NCBI GenBank assembly: GCA_034004605.1
Contig: JAVEWJ010000003.1
Coordinates: forward strand, 1 to 64,000
From: JAVEWJ01 sp034004605
GTDB lineage: Bacteria; Patescibacteriota; Gracilibacteria; UBA1369; LOWO2-01-FULL-3
DNA: 64,000 bases
Direction: 5' to 3'
The notes under the pieces: generated by a model
The model's database searches: none
What the model was told of the DNA's origin: nothing
Seen by the model: the letters and a program-made list of their open reading frames with translations, nothing else
Program-made: the position numbers and the translations under genes
In this document: positions 49,875 through 59,642 of the stretch, piece after piece
Layout of the letters: every line of letters starts with the position of its first letter
Position numbering within the stretch: position 1 is the stretch's first letter

Positions 49875-52049
49875 TTATTGTTCTGATTTCTTTTTACCGG
49901 GTTTAATTGCTCCTACATATAAAAGGACAAGTAATAGCAAGATAGCTCCTGCGTGATTTGCTTTATTTGGATTCCTTACATTGCATCCGCAATCTTCTCC
50001 TCCTCCGTTTCCGGATTCGGCTACTTCAGCTCCAATATCTTCTCCTTGATCAAGAATGTTTTCTACTACTTCGATTATCGGTTGGTCCGCCACAAGAGCA
50101 TCAAACACTTTTTTGCTTACTCTATATTCAGTTGTGAACTTTTCAGGTGTGTCCGGAAGGTCGAAGGTTCTTCCATCATCCTTATTTTCTAAATACGCCC
50201 ACCATGTACTCTGTATCGACTCAAGGACCATTACCAAATCTTCTCCATCCTCATATGCATAAGAGTTTTCTTTGCTCCCTTCTGATCCGGTTCTTAAGCA
50301 AATATTGTTATTACATAATTTTCCAATCAAATTGTGACCACTCTTTGAAATACTGTATCCAATACCTGGAAGTTTGTTTATATTTGCAGATTTGAAACCT
50401 TTCGAGGTAATGTCTTTTATTTCAAGCATTATGTCTAAAGTCTTATCTCCTTCCCTTAGAATTGCACTTAAATTCCATGGTGTATCTTTTCCTTCTTCGG
50501 TTCCAAGTAATCTACAAAGCTCCTGTCCGCTTCCGCTATATATGACATTGTAGCCCGTTACAGGATCGAACTCGCAATGGGTGATATCACAATCGCCTTC
50601 TGCTACGCTTATTACTAAGCGTACGTTATCAAGACATTCTTGAGATATTTGTTTACAGTCTTGTGGGCAGTTTGTTGTTGTTTCACCTGGATCGCATGTG
50701 CCGTTGTTGTTACAGGCTGGTTCTGGGCAATCTCCCGGGCAGTTTGCTGTCGTTTCTCCTGCTCCACAGGTGCCGTCGTTGTTACAGACTTGGTCGGGTG
50801 TGGTGTCTTCGACGACGTCAGGGGTAGTTTCTTCAATTATTTCGGCGAAATCGGTCAAGTCTTCGACGACGTCAGGGGGAGTCGTGTCGGACTCATCGTT
50901 TGGTATATCTTCGATGACGTCGGCATCTGGGTCGGGATCGGTGTCTGGAATTTGCGCTACACATACAGTTCCGGAAAGTTCGTAGCCGGGTTTACAATCG
51001 TCGCAATTCGTATTGCAATTTTCATCATCGCAGGCTTCATTGCCTGTCACATTGCGGTCGCCACAATTATTATTAAATTCAATCATCCTTGGCGCTGTGC
51101 GTGTTTCGTATAACAAGTATGTTTTATTTGATACAGGATCATAAAGAATACTCGGTTTTGTGCCTTCGACAGGATTACCACTTGCATCGCCAAAATATGT
51201 AAGATTTGTTAAGTTGGCTAAATCTTCTTTTGTATCGGCTTTTACTAACAAATTTAAACCTGTTCCAGAATCATAGACTGAGCCTATCTGTGCTCCACCT
51301 GTCGGGTCTTGAACCGGTGTTCCATTGTCTGCGTCAATAAAGGTGTTTTCGACATATACACAATTCACTTTATCAAGCTTCCAAACGGAATTTCCACCCA
51401 TAGTATAGACATCACCATTGTTGTCCATCCTGGGATTCTCTAGACCTCCTATTGTCCCATTATTTTGACAATAAGGTGCTTTGTTTGTAAGAGTAACTGT
51501 GTCACCGGAAACAATAAAATCGTATTGTTGGATATTTTCTTGAGTCCAGTTTTCACCTGGAAGAACCAATTTGTTTCGTATATGGTCATACAATATATCT
51601 GCGGGTCTCAAATTGTCGGTTCCTGCTAACTGTTTTTGTTGCAATGGGGTCTTTAGACCTTCAGGTGTATCGGCAAGAACATAATTGATAGTCCCATCGG
51701 TTTTGGGAAAAAATACAATGGTTTTCCCACTAATGGGGTCGAGCACTGGGACAAAAGATACATCACTTAATGTTGCCCAAGGTATATTTATTGCGGAGTT
51801 TTCCAAATGTTCGACATTTTGATTACTTAGTGGTTGATTTTGCTTTTGATATTGTGCGTTCTTCTTGTGATCTATGCTTTCGTTTTGGCACGCGGTTGAA
51901 CTATTTAATGCAAGTACAAAAAAAACTGCTTTTGATGTTTTGCCGGCAAATCGATTTATTGTGGATAAAATTCCCTTTGGGCCAAATTTTTCGAAAAACG
52001 ACTTTTTTGACGTTTTTTCCTTATTTTGTGGCTTATTAATGTTATTCAT
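49875..52049 (-). CDS. Cys-rich surface lipoprotein with C-terminal sorting-like tail
   Basis: 724 aa. Long basic N-region, hydrophobic stretch and lipobox-like STAC (about residue 54). Residues 75-330 repeat beta-rich units (propeller-like: VLDPISGKTIVFFP, LYDPVSNKTYLLY). Then Cys-rich modules: NCGDRNVTGNEACDDENCNTNC-type (DUF4215-like; about 333-360) and two CNNDGTCGAGETTANCPGDC-type repeats (about 425-475). An Asp/Pro/Val-rich linker (about 375-420) lies between. The end is GGEDCGCNVRN, a hydrophobic helix and KPGKKK, similar to MYXO-CTERM sorting signals. Likely a large anchored surface protein; partner of the pilin-like gene upstream is possible. Confidence 0.72.
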   Translation of the reverse strand: MNNINKPQNKEKTSKKSFFEKFGPKGILSTINRFAGKTSKAVFFVLALNSSTACQNESIDHKKNAQYQKQNQPLSNQNVEHLENSAINIPWATLSDVSFVPVLDPISGKTIVFFPKTDGTINYVLADTPEGLKTPLQQKQLAGTDNLRPADILYDHIRNKLVLPGENWTQENIQQYDFIVSGDTVTLTNKAPYCQNNGTIGGLENPRMDNNGDVYTMGGNSVWKLDKVNCVYVENTFIDADNGTPVQDPTGGAQIGSVYDSGTGLNLLVKADTKEDLANLTNLTYFGDASGNPVEGTKPSILYDPVSNKTYLLYETRTAPRMIEFNNNCGDRNVTGNEACDDENCNTNCDDCKPGYELSGTVCVAQIPDTDPDPDADVIEDIPNDESDTTPPDVVEDLTDFAEIIEETTPDVVEDTTPDQVCNNDGTCGAGETTANCPGDCPEPACNNNGTCDPGETTTNCPQDCKQISQECLDNVRLVISVAEGDCDITHCEFDPVTGYNVIYSGSGQELCRLLGTEEGKDTPWNLSAILREGDKTLDIMLEIKDITSKGFKSANINKLPGIGYSISKSGHNLIGKLCNNNICLRTGSEGSKENSYAYEDGEDLVMVLESIQSTWWAYLENKDDGRTFDLPDTPEKFTTEYRVSKKVFDALVADQPIIEVVENILDQGEDIGAEVAESGNGGGEDCGCNVRNPNKANHAGAILLLLVLLYVGAIKPGKKKSEQ

Positions 52050-52102
52050 ATTTTATGGTTAAAGATTATAATTTTCACATAACGTGCGTAATTTGTCAAT
52101 GC

Positions 52103-53392
52103 TTAATTTTGTATTGCAAAATCTATTAAGGCTCCACTTACACTCTGTTCTATTATTGAACTGGATGAATTGCCGTTGTAAATTATGTTGTTTTCAATTT
52201 TTGCTTTTGGATTTGAAATGGGTGAGGGGGTCAGAAATTGGTATTCCAAATACGGGATGCTTTTTTGTTCGATATCATAAAGTGATTTGTTCAAAAATAA
52301 ATTAAAATTAGGTAATGAAACGTTCAACAACTGTTTGAACAAGAAATCCTCAGAATAACTTATTGTACTTAAAGACTTTGATGAACCCATTGAGTCTGAG
52401 ATGAGGACAATGAAATTATTTGTTCGCCTAAGGTTTAGTAGAAATTCGTGTATAGAAGAAGATGTGTTCAAGTCAACTGAGCCATCTGGTTTTAATTTTA
52501 ACCATGGAAGTAATCCGCATTCTTGGTTTGTGCCTTCGATTAGACAGGTGCCTGTGATTTGCCATTGGAGGACTATGTCGTTTTCAGAGTAATTTTCCCC
52601 TGTATAAAGCTCATACCTTTCACTACACTCATCCGTATTTTCATTCCATGCTTTGCAAGGGGTTCGTACCCTTAGAATAAAATGCGTCGTAATTGAAGGA
52701 TCATTACTAAAATCCACTACATTGCCATCATCGTCTGTATAATAAAGCGGTATGACCACCCTATCTGTGGCGGTGCTTCCAAAGCTTAATCTATTCCAGT
52801 TGCATTCGTGATCCAAATCGGCCCCGGTGCCGGTGGGTGTGTACAAATCGCAATCACGGCTTAAATCATTTTTTACAGGCATCCATTCCCTATCTCCTGC
52901 TGTGCCTTCTCCGAGGGCTGGTACGGTATAGCAAGTTCCGCCGGGCATATAGGTGCAAGAGGTCACCGGTGTTTCGTTTCTGCCCTTGATTTCGGCGTCG
53001 ATGACGATTTCGTCATCACTAAAAGAGCCTTCTTTGCAAAGCGGGTCTTGGTTTCCATCAATCGTGCAGGGGTTTATCACTTTTAAGAAGTTTTCTCTGC
53101 AAAATGTTTTATATTCTTCAGGATTTTCTTTCGAAAGATCACCTCCGCTAAATTCGCAGTGCGCCTTGAAATTATAGCCGGGGCCTTTTTCGTCCATTAG
53201 TTGTTGAAGACGGCCGATTACACTCTTTGACACATTTTTCGCCTTAGAATAATTCAAAGTATTCCTTATGTTCTGAAGTCGATCGATGTTTGCCCGTTGA
53301 ACGGATAGCCCGGTAATCACTAAAATCGCGAAAATCATCATCGCAACGATGGAAATAAAGCCTCCCGGATTTTTGTTTTTTAAATTTTTCAT
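52103..53392 (-). CDS. PilX-like/prepilin-like surface protein
   Basis: 429 aa. The N-terminus has a short basic leader and PGG-FISIVAMMIFAILVITG (Gly11/Phe12 as a likely prepilin peptidase site), followed by a long amphipathic helix (RANIDRLQNIRNTLNYSKAKN). This is the PilX/type IV pilus-like N-terminus; the usual Glu at position 5 is absent. The body has many Cys (about 12) and beta-type segments, with a hydrophilic C-terminus. Probably a minor pilin or a pseudopilin-anchored adhesin; no pilus assembly genes are nearby. Confidence 0.7.
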   Translation of the reverse strand: MKNLKNKNPGGFISIVAMMIFAILVITGLSVQRANIDRLQNIRNTLNYSKAKNVSKSVIGRLQQLMDEKGPGYNFKAHCEFSGGDLSKENPEEYKTFCRENFLKVINPCTIDGNQDPLCKEGSFSDDEIVIDAEIKGRNETPVTSCTYMPGGTCYTVPALGEGTAGDREWMPVKNDLSRDCDLYTPTGTGADLDHECNWNRLSFGSTATDRVVIPLYYTDDDGNVVDFSNDPSITTHFILRVRTPCKAWNENTDECSERYELYTGENYSENDIVLQWQITGTCLIEGTNQECGLLPWLKLKPDGSVDLNTSSSIHEFLLNLRRTNNFIVLISDSMGSSKSLSTISYSEDFLFKQLLNVSLPNFNLFLNKSLYDIEQKSIPYLEYQFLTPSPISNPKAKIENNIIYNGNSSSSIIEQSVSGALIDFAIQN

Positions 53393-53478
53393 ATTAATTT
53401 TACACTTTGATATTACAAAAAATCTCGCATTCTGTAAAACAAATCGAGGTAAATGCCCTAAAAAAATTAAAAAAATCT

Positions 53479-54744
53479 TTATAATTTTTCGACTATCTTT
53501 TCAAGAAGCTTGTCCAAATTTAAAAATTTCTCTGCGGAGACGAAAACGGGGCTAAATTTAGCGTATTTCTCCGAAAGACGGCTCACCAATTCTTTTGTGT
53601 CCGGACAGTCGGGATTATCGTAATTGTGCCAGCCCAAAAGTTTTGCCGTATGCACGCCCGCCGGAAGAATGCCCTGAAAGCGTTCGTCCTTGGGAGGAGG
53701 CGGAATTAAGTCCGTGTAATCAAGTAAATCGATTTTATTGAAAACATAAATTTTCTTTTTATCGCTCATTCCAAGCTCTGCCACAATCTCCTCAACAATG
53801 TCTATTTTAAGCTCAAATTCCGGATCCGTAAGGTCGATTACATGAAGAATTATGTCGGATTCGAGTGTTTCCGCCAAAGTGGACTTGAAGGCTTCTATAA
53901 GGCTTGGAGGCAAATCTCGGATAAATCCGATTGTATCCGAAAGCAAAAATTGTTTGCCCGGCCTGTATACGCCATCCGATGAGTCTCCGGGAATGTAGAT
54001 TTTGCCTGTCGTGGTGTCCAGTGTGGCGAAAAGTTCGTCTGCGCTATACACTTTTTTTGCCGTCATTGCATTGAGTAAAGCCGATTTTCCCGCATTGGTA
54101 TATCCGATTATAGCAATCGTTTTAAGATCGTTTTTCTTTCGCCTGTCACGGTGTCCTTTTTTTACCAAATCGTAGTGTTTGAGTTTTTCAAGCACGCTTT
54201 GCTCCTGACGACGAAGGTGCCTTTTCATAAGCTCGATATTGGATTCACCCTGTCCCGAGCGCACTCCAATTCCTCCCACCTGTTGCATAAGGCTTTCACC
54301 AAGTCCGAAAATTCGGGGACCGAAATGACGAAGACTTGCCAATTTTACTTGGAGTTTCGCCTCGGTGGTGTGTGCGTGTTTTTCAAAAATTTTCAAAATT
54401 AGGTCTACCCTATCCCAAACTTTAAGCTCGCACTCAAGTTTATTTTCCTTAAAATATTCCTTAAACGCTTCTTCAAGATTATAGACCTGTCCGGGTTTTA
54501 AAATATTGTTTACAATGAGCAAATCGGCATTTTCCTCTGTAGCGAGTTTTGTAAGTTCTTCGAGTTTTCCTTTGCCGATGAAGGTTTTATATGTTCGCAT
54601 ACTTTTTTTCTGTATCACTTTGACCACAACAAGCCCTCCGAATGTCTTTACCAAGCTTTCAAGCTCTTCAAGTCTTTTTTCGGCTAGTCGACGGCTTAGT
54701 TCGTGGGGTATTATGTCGATAATGATCGTTCTCGGTTTGTTCAT
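53479..54744 (-). CDS. hflX: GTPase HflX
   Basis: 421 aa ribosome-associated GTPase. The N-terminal HflX domain (about residues 5-200) has FIGKGKLEEL and HHxTEAKLQ-type (HAHTTEAKLQVKLA) and the Gly-rich GGIGVRSGQGES. The G domain has G1 GYTNAGKS (214-221), G3 DTIGF (about 275) and G4 FNKIDLLD (about 340). HflX splits stalled ribosomes after stress. An extra loop (PPPPKDERFQGILPAGVH region, about 352-375) after G4 is not usual. Divergent from the O-antigen ligase-like gene. Confidence 0.95.
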   Translation of the reverse strand: MNKPRTIIIDIIPHELSRRLAEKRLEELESLVKTFGGLVVVKVIQKKSMRTYKTFIGKGKLEELTKLATEENADLLIVNNILKPGQVYNLEEAFKEYFKENKLECELKVWDRVDLILKIFEKHAHTTEAKLQVKLASLRHFGPRIFGLGESLMQQVGGIGVRSGQGESNIELMKRHLRRQEQSVLEKLKHYDLVKKGHRDRRKKNDLKTIAIIGYTNAGKSALLNAMTAKKVYSADELFATLDTTTGKIYIPGDSSDGVYRPGKQFLLSDTIGFIRDLPPSLIEAFKSTLAETLESDIILHVIDLTDPEFELKIDIVEEIVAELGMSDKKKIYVFNKIDLLDYTDLIPPPPKDERFQGILPAGVHTAKLLGWHNYDNPDCPDTKELVSRLSEKYAKFSPVFVSAEKFLNLDKLLEKIVEKL

Positions 54745-54791
54745 TTTTAGGCTGTTTAATCGGGTTTCAATTATATAGATAAGTAATTCAA

Positions 54792-56675
54792 ATGCAAAAT
54801 TTAAAAGAATATATCGAATCGAAAGACAGAAAAGCTCTTAAAACGAATTTTATTTTTTATCTTTTTAGCGGATTTTTCGCTTTCGCTCTTTTTAATCCGT
54901 TTTTTCAAAAATATGATTACGGGGCAGGTCTTCCTGTAGTGATGCTTTTTTCTTTCGTACTAATAGCTATTTTTGTGTCCGAATTTTTTGAGAAAAGGGA
55001 AAACGGATATATCGAAAAGGCATTTATTTTGATTTTCGCAGTTTCGTTGATCGTGTCTTTTCATTTTTCGCAAACTAAGAATTTGAGTTTTCCTGAGACC
55101 TTGGCTTTTATAAGCGTCATTCCGTTTTATATTTTTTTTGCACATAAGAGGCTTTATTTTCGAGATAATCTTATGAAAATGCTCGGCGTTTTCGGATTTC
55201 TTTCCGTTGCGCTCGGATATGTGCTGTATTTTTTGCTTGATCCGACAAGGATGACCGGACCTTTCTTCAATGTGCTTTATCATGCGAATTTTTGGCCAAA
55301 CGCTTTCGGGACTTTTCTGCTTATGATTTGGCCCGTGTATTTGTGGATTTATCGCGGAAAGTGGAATTTTATGGCTATATTGACATTTTCTTTTGTTTTA
55401 AGCGGACTTCTTCTCACATTTTCAAGAGGTGCGCTTATCGCTTTTTTCGGACAAGTGCTACTTTTGGCACTTTTTCATTTGCGTAAAATTAAAGGAAAAA
55501 CTCTTTTGACTACCTTTTCCATTGCTCTTCTTAGCCTTTCGTTTTTTGCTTTTTCAAATTTTGCGAGAGGGATTTCGCATATTACGATCGATGTGGGAGA
55601 AAGGATTTCGTTTCAAAACAATGAAGTTCTTACTTCCGGACAAGAAAGAACGGATTTTTGGAAGGGCGCCATCGAGCTTATTAAAAAGGAGCCTTTGACG
55701 GGATATGGTTCTTTTAGCTTTAGGTACGCATTTAATCCGATTCAGAAGATTTTTCTGGGCGCAAGTGATCATCCGCACAATGTGTTTCTTAAGCTCGGGG
55801 CGGAAAATGGAGTAATTGCGATGGGGTCATTTCTTGCGCTATTTTTAAGTGTATTGTTCGTTTACATTTTCAGACTTAAAAAGATTTCGGAGGAAGACAG
55901 GGCTTTTTCTGTTGTGCCGTTTTTGGCTGTAGGCGGCTCTATTGCCCACTCACTGATTGATTATAATTATAATTTTTTTCAAAACCTTTTACTGCTTTTT
56001 CTTATGCTTGCCATTCTTCGAAGCAGTGTGGTTTTGCACGATGAAAGACCGAAGAAAGCCATTTTTGCCGGCGTGTTTTCCGTTTTAATTTTGCTTATTT
56101 GTATTTATCAAGGTGCGATTATTTTTCTATCGAGTACGGGAATTTTTCCACAAGCAGATGAATATTCGCTGTATGTTCGCTATAAGTATTTGGATGAAGC
56201 GGATAGATTTGTCAACGAGGGCAAATTCGATTTGGCTATGGAGGCTATTGAAAAAGAGCTTTCTTTAAACAAAATGGACTCAAAGGCATATTATTTAAAA
56301 GGTGTGATTTTGTGCGATAAAAACTACTCCGGGTATTCTTTAGAGGCTTGCGAGGAGGCTTATGCCACCGCCCTTAAGCTTAATCCGAAAAACGATGTGA
56401 CTTACTACCGCGAATATCTTCGTGTTCTTGAACAGACAAAGTCTCCAAAACTTTCTGATTTCCAAAAGGAGTGTCTTGATTTGTTTAATCTGTATTTCGG
56501 ATACACAAAGTATAATGTGCATTTTACGTCTTATACTCCTCAGGTGGAAGCGGCAGCCGATATTGCGGATATGCTAATTCCCTATCTCGATAAGGAAAAG
56601 GCTAAGGCGGTTCGCGAAAAAAAGGTGCTGATGCTTCAGTATGCAAAGGAACATCGCGGTGGAAAGACTTTTTAA
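54792..56675 (+). CDS. O-antigen ligase-like membrane protein with TPR C-terminus
   Basis: 627 aa. About 12 helices (residues 20-450) with the Wzy_C/WaaL family core: LLTFSRGALIAFF, the outer loop GQERTDFWKGAIELIKKEPLTGYG (quoted as one region) and HPHNVFLKLGAENGV with the conserved His. The C-terminal 150 residues are helical TPR-like repeats (about 475-560; FDLAMEAIEKELSLN, KAYYLKGVILCDKNY). Such proteins ligate or polymerise surface glycans, or act as protein O-glycosylating ligases. Substrate unknown. Next to S-layer genes, which may be its targets (inference). Confidence 0.85.
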   Translation: MQNLKEYIESKDRKALKTNFIFYLFSGFFAFALFNPFFQKYDYGAGLPVVMLFSFVLIAIFVSEFFEKRENGYIEKAFILIFAVSLIVSFHFSQTKNLSFPETLAFISVIPFYIFFAHKRLYFRDNLMKMLGVFGFLSVALGYVLYFLLDPTRMTGPFFNVLYHANFWPNAFGTFLLMIWPVYLWIYRGKWNFMAILTFSFVLSGLLLTFSRGALIAFFGQVLLLALFHLRKIKGKTLLTTFSIALLSLSFFAFSNFARGISHITIDVGERISFQNNEVLTSGQERTDFWKGAIELIKKEPLTGYGSFSFRYAFNPIQKIFLGASDHPHNVFLKLGAENGVIAMGSFLALFLSVLFVYIFRLKKISEEDRAFSVVPFLAVGGSIAHSLIDYNYNFFQNLLLLFLMLAILRSSVVLHDERPKKAIFAGVFSVLILLICIYQGAIIFLSSTGIFPQADEYSLYVRYKYLDEADRFVNEGKFDLAMEAIEKELSLNKMDSKAYYLKGVILCDKNYSGYSLEACEEAYATALKLNPKNDVTYYREYLRVLEQTKSPKLSDFQKECLDLFNLYFGYTKYNVHFTSYTPQVEAAADIADMLIPYLDKEKAKAVREKKVLMLQYAKEHRGGKTF

Positions 56676-56730
56676 TGGCAAACCGCGTGAAAATTTGATA
56701 CAATTATATGATAGTAAATTTTTAAGAAAA

Positions 56731-57135
56731 ATGTTTACATTTCTTCAAAAAAAACCCCTGATGAAACAAGTGTATGCCTACACTATTTTTACAGTCTCGG
56801 CCCTTTTGATTATATATGCGGCAATAGGTTCACTAATTCTAATTTTTAATATTCTTTTTGGGGTTCAGGCTTTTTCAAGTGAGGCGAATTATTACGCTTG
56901 CAAATATCAGAGCAATGGAGAAATGATTGATCCGGAATTTGGGAATGTGGATGAGATTACTATGAGTAAGTTGGAAATCGAAGAGCGGCTTAAACAATGT
57001 AAAGCCGAAGAGGAAGCTTCTAGAAAAGCTGACGCAATCAATGATCTAAAACGAAAAGGCGTAATCTACCTTTCAATTCTTCTAGTTGCGGTGCCGGTGT
57101 ATGTGTTTCATTATAGGATGATTAGGAGGGCTTAA
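56731..57135 (+). CDS. Small two-helix membrane protein
   Basis: 134 aa. Helices at about residues 14-40 and 108-126; the region between is charged and contains two Cys (YYACKYQS, KQCKAEEE) and a coiled-coil-like stretch. The frame is open from ATG 56641, which overlaps the upstream gene, but ATG 56731 directly precedes the first helix region and is preferred. No family recognised. Confidence 0.62.
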   Translation: MFTFLQKKPLMKQVYAYTIFTVSALLIIYAAIGSLILIFNILFGVQAFSSEANYYACKYQSNGEMIDPEFGNVDEITMSKLEIEERLKQCKAEEEASRKADAINDLKRKGVIYLSILLVAVPVYVFHYRMIRRA

Positions 57136-57228
57136 TCTTTTAGTATTTGCGGTCTTTTTTGGCTTTTTGTTTGTAATATTTTACAAAAGGCGGTATTGTT
57201 TTGTGGCAAATATTTAATATTTCAATGT

Positions 57229-59565
57229 ATGAGTAAAAAATTATTTTCTTTTCTGATTGTTTCGTTGATTTCTTTGGCTTCGTTTACCACTTCGGCTTTT
57301 GCTGTGTCGACCGATCTTGAGATTTTGTCCTTGACCTTAAATCCAAGCTCGAATTTCGATCCTTCGGATAAGGGTTTAAATCAACTTTTGGCTATTTCCT
57401 ACGCAGTATCCCCCACTCCAGATAGCGTAAATGTGAGAATTCTCAATTCCAAAAACGATGAAATTAAGAACCTTTCGGCTTCGGGCGGTGCAACTCTTCC
57501 CCTATACGACGGTGAATATGCAGGCGAAATTATCGAACCGGGCACTTATTATGTGGACTTTACCGCTTACAAATCCGGTTATTCTTCGGTGAACAGAAAA
57601 CTTCCTTTTTCCGCTTACTACTCAAATTCAAACAAAGCTTCTATCAACAATTTATCGCTTTCAGACTCGAGTTTTGATCCGGATTTTGGAGATACCACGA
57701 TTTCTTTCACAAACTCAAAAGAGGCTGATATTACGGTAAAAGTGTTGGACTATGCCGGATATACTGTGAAGACTTTTTATGGATATAACGGAGCGACTTT
57801 TCCGGCTTCGGAGACGCATAGTATCGTATGGACTGGTACAAACGACTCGGGAAACGATCTTGGAAATGGAAATTACACCGTGAAAATAATTGCTAGAAAT
57901 GACTACGGTGTATCCGTTGAAGAGAGAAGTGTGACCCTGACGGATAACGGAATCTTCCCTTCTTCAAATGTTCACATTAGCAATATTTCGCTTAGACCCT
58001 CCACTTTTAATCCGGCTGAAGACGATGACATCACAATCCGATTCGATGTTCTCAAAGATCTTGATGAACTTCAAATTGTGGCTGTACGAGGCGACACCGA
58101 AATTGAGATTTTCGATGAAAGCGGGATGGATGAAGATGACGACATAGAGGTGAATTGGGACGGCACAGATGAAGATGGCGATAGCTTGGAGGAAGGCACT
58201 TGGAGGCTTGAGTTCCGTTCAGAGCTCGATTCACTTGAGCTTGTATGCGGACGCACAATCGTATTCGAGTATGACAAGCCGGAAATTGACGATTTTTATC
58301 TTTCAAAAGCCACTTTTGACAATGATATCGGGGAGTTTACTTATGTGATTTTTAGAATTGATGCGGATAGTTTGGTGGATATTGATGTACTTGAGGACGG
58401 CGATGAGGAGGAAAATATTACAGAGGAGTTTTCGGCTTCAAAAGATGAGTGGTATGCACTCTCTTTTGATGGAGCTGGATTTGATTATGATGACGATTTG
58501 ACGATTCGAATCAAGGCCTACAACGAGGCTAGTGAAAGCGTATATTCTTCAAAGACTATTCGTGTGGATTTGGCCGAAGAAAGAAGCAGTTCTTCAAAAT
58601 CAAATATCACGGAGGACTATATTTCACCGGTTCTTAGCGATGGAACCGATACACTTGAACTTTACTATGATATCGAGGACGAGGCTGATGTGGTTATTTC
58701 GCTGTATAAAGGCTCAAACGCTTCGGGCACAAAAGTAAACGAACTTGTGAATGTGAAGGACCAAAAGGCCGGAAATCATAAGGTGAGTTTTCTCCCTGAG
58801 ACTTCAAGCGGAAGCAAACTTTCAAAAGGAGTTTATACTTATAAGATTACCTCAAAAACTACAAATACTGATACCGAAACCGGGCTTTTTGTACTTGGTA
58901 CAGTCGGAGAATTCGATAGTGCGGGTGGTTCCACTTCCGATGACGATGATGATAGATATGATGGAAAGGTGGCGCCTGGAGTAATCATAGACGGTAATTA
59001 TAATGGAAATAACGGAGGTGAAGATTGCGGTTTTTCGGATGTATATGAGGGATCAAAATACTGTGAGGCGATACTTTGGGCTAAGGAAAACGGTGTGTTT
59101 TCCGGTTATTCCGATGGAACTTTTAGGCCTTATGCACCTATAAATAGAGTGGAATTACTTAAAACGATTATAGAATCGAATGGTTTTTATGTATCAAACG
59201 ATAATAGCGGAAATGCAGGATTTACCGATGTGGCTTCAGGAAGCTGGTATATAAGATATCTGAAAAGCGGAGCTTCTCTTGGAATTTTCAACGGTGACGG
59301 AGGCAAAGCTTTGGCTCGCCCCGGAGACAGCGTAAATAGAGTGGAAGCTTTAAAAATGGCACTTGAAGCGAGAAGAATTTTAAGTGGAGAAACCGTATCA
59401 TATTGCAGTGCTCCATATAATGATGTATCAAGCAATTCTTGGTATACAAATTATGTCTGCGAGTCAAAAAACCTCCGACTTTTCGAGGCTTTCGGAAACT
59501 TTTTTTATCCGTCAAATTCGGCTTTAAGAGGCGAAGTCGCATATATGTTATATAGGCTTAGATAA
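57229..59565 (+). CDS. S-layer homology domain protein (paralogue 1)
   Basis: 778 aa exported protein. Signal peptide with cleavage after SAFA (about residue 25). About five Ig-like, FlgD-type beta modules follow, with repeated WxGTNDSGN and NWDGTDEDGDSLEEGTW patterns. An acidic linker with Asp runs (about 555-575) leads to three C-terminal SLH units (about 595-778; ILWAKENGVFSGYSDGTFRPYAPINRVE and two more). SLH domains bind cell-wall polymer or form the S-layer. ATG 57229 is chosen because it fits the signal peptide. Tandem paralogue of the next gene. Confidence 0.92.
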   Translation: MSKKLFSFLIVSLISLASFTTSAFAVSTDLEILSLTLNPSSNFDPSDKGLNQLLAISYAVSPTPDSVNVRILNSKNDEIKNLSASGGATLPLYDGEYAGEIIEPGTYYVDFTAYKSGYSSVNRKLPFSAYYSNSNKASINNLSLSDSSFDPDFGDTTISFTNSKEADITVKVLDYAGYTVKTFYGYNGATFPASETHSIVWTGTNDSGNDLGNGNYTVKIIARNDYGVSVEERSVTLTDNGIFPSSNVHISNISLRPSTFNPAEDDDITIRFDVLKDLDELQIVAVRGDTEIEIFDESGMDEDDDIEVNWDGTDEDGDSLEEGTWRLEFRSELDSLELVCGRTIVFEYDKPEIDDFYLSKATFDNDIGEFTYVIFRIDADSLVDIDVLEDGDEEENITEEFSASKDEWYALSFDGAGFDYDDDLTIRIKAYNEASESVYSSKTIRVDLAEERSSSSKSNITEDYISPVLSDGTDTLELYYDIEDEADVVISLYKGSNASGTKVNELVNVKDQKAGNHKVSFLPETSSGSKLSKGVYTYKITSKTTNTDTETGLFVLGTVGEFDSAGGSTSDDDDDRYDGKVAPGVIIDGNYNGNNGGEDCGFSDVYEGSKYCEAILWAKENGVFSGYSDGTFRPYAPINRVELLKTIIESNGFYVSNDNSGNAGFTDVASGSWYIRYLKSGASLGIFNGDGGKALARPGDSVNRVEALKMALEARRILSGETVSYCSAPYNDVSSNSWYTNYVCESKNLRLFEAFGNFFYPSNSALRGEVAYMLYRLR

Positions 59566-59571
59566 AAATAC

Positions 59572-59599
59572 TTGACAAATATGCATCTATCAGTATAAT
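59572..59599 (+). promoter_or_regulatory. sigma70 promoter of SLH paralogue 2
   Basis: TTGACA (59572-59577), 16-nt spacer, TATAAT (59594-59599). Both boxes are perfect, the best promoter in the window, consistent with an abundant surface protein. Leader about 37 nt. Confidence 0.88.
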
Positions 59600-59642
59600 G
59601 CATACTCTGTTTAAAGTTTTTATCAAATAACATATAAAAAAT

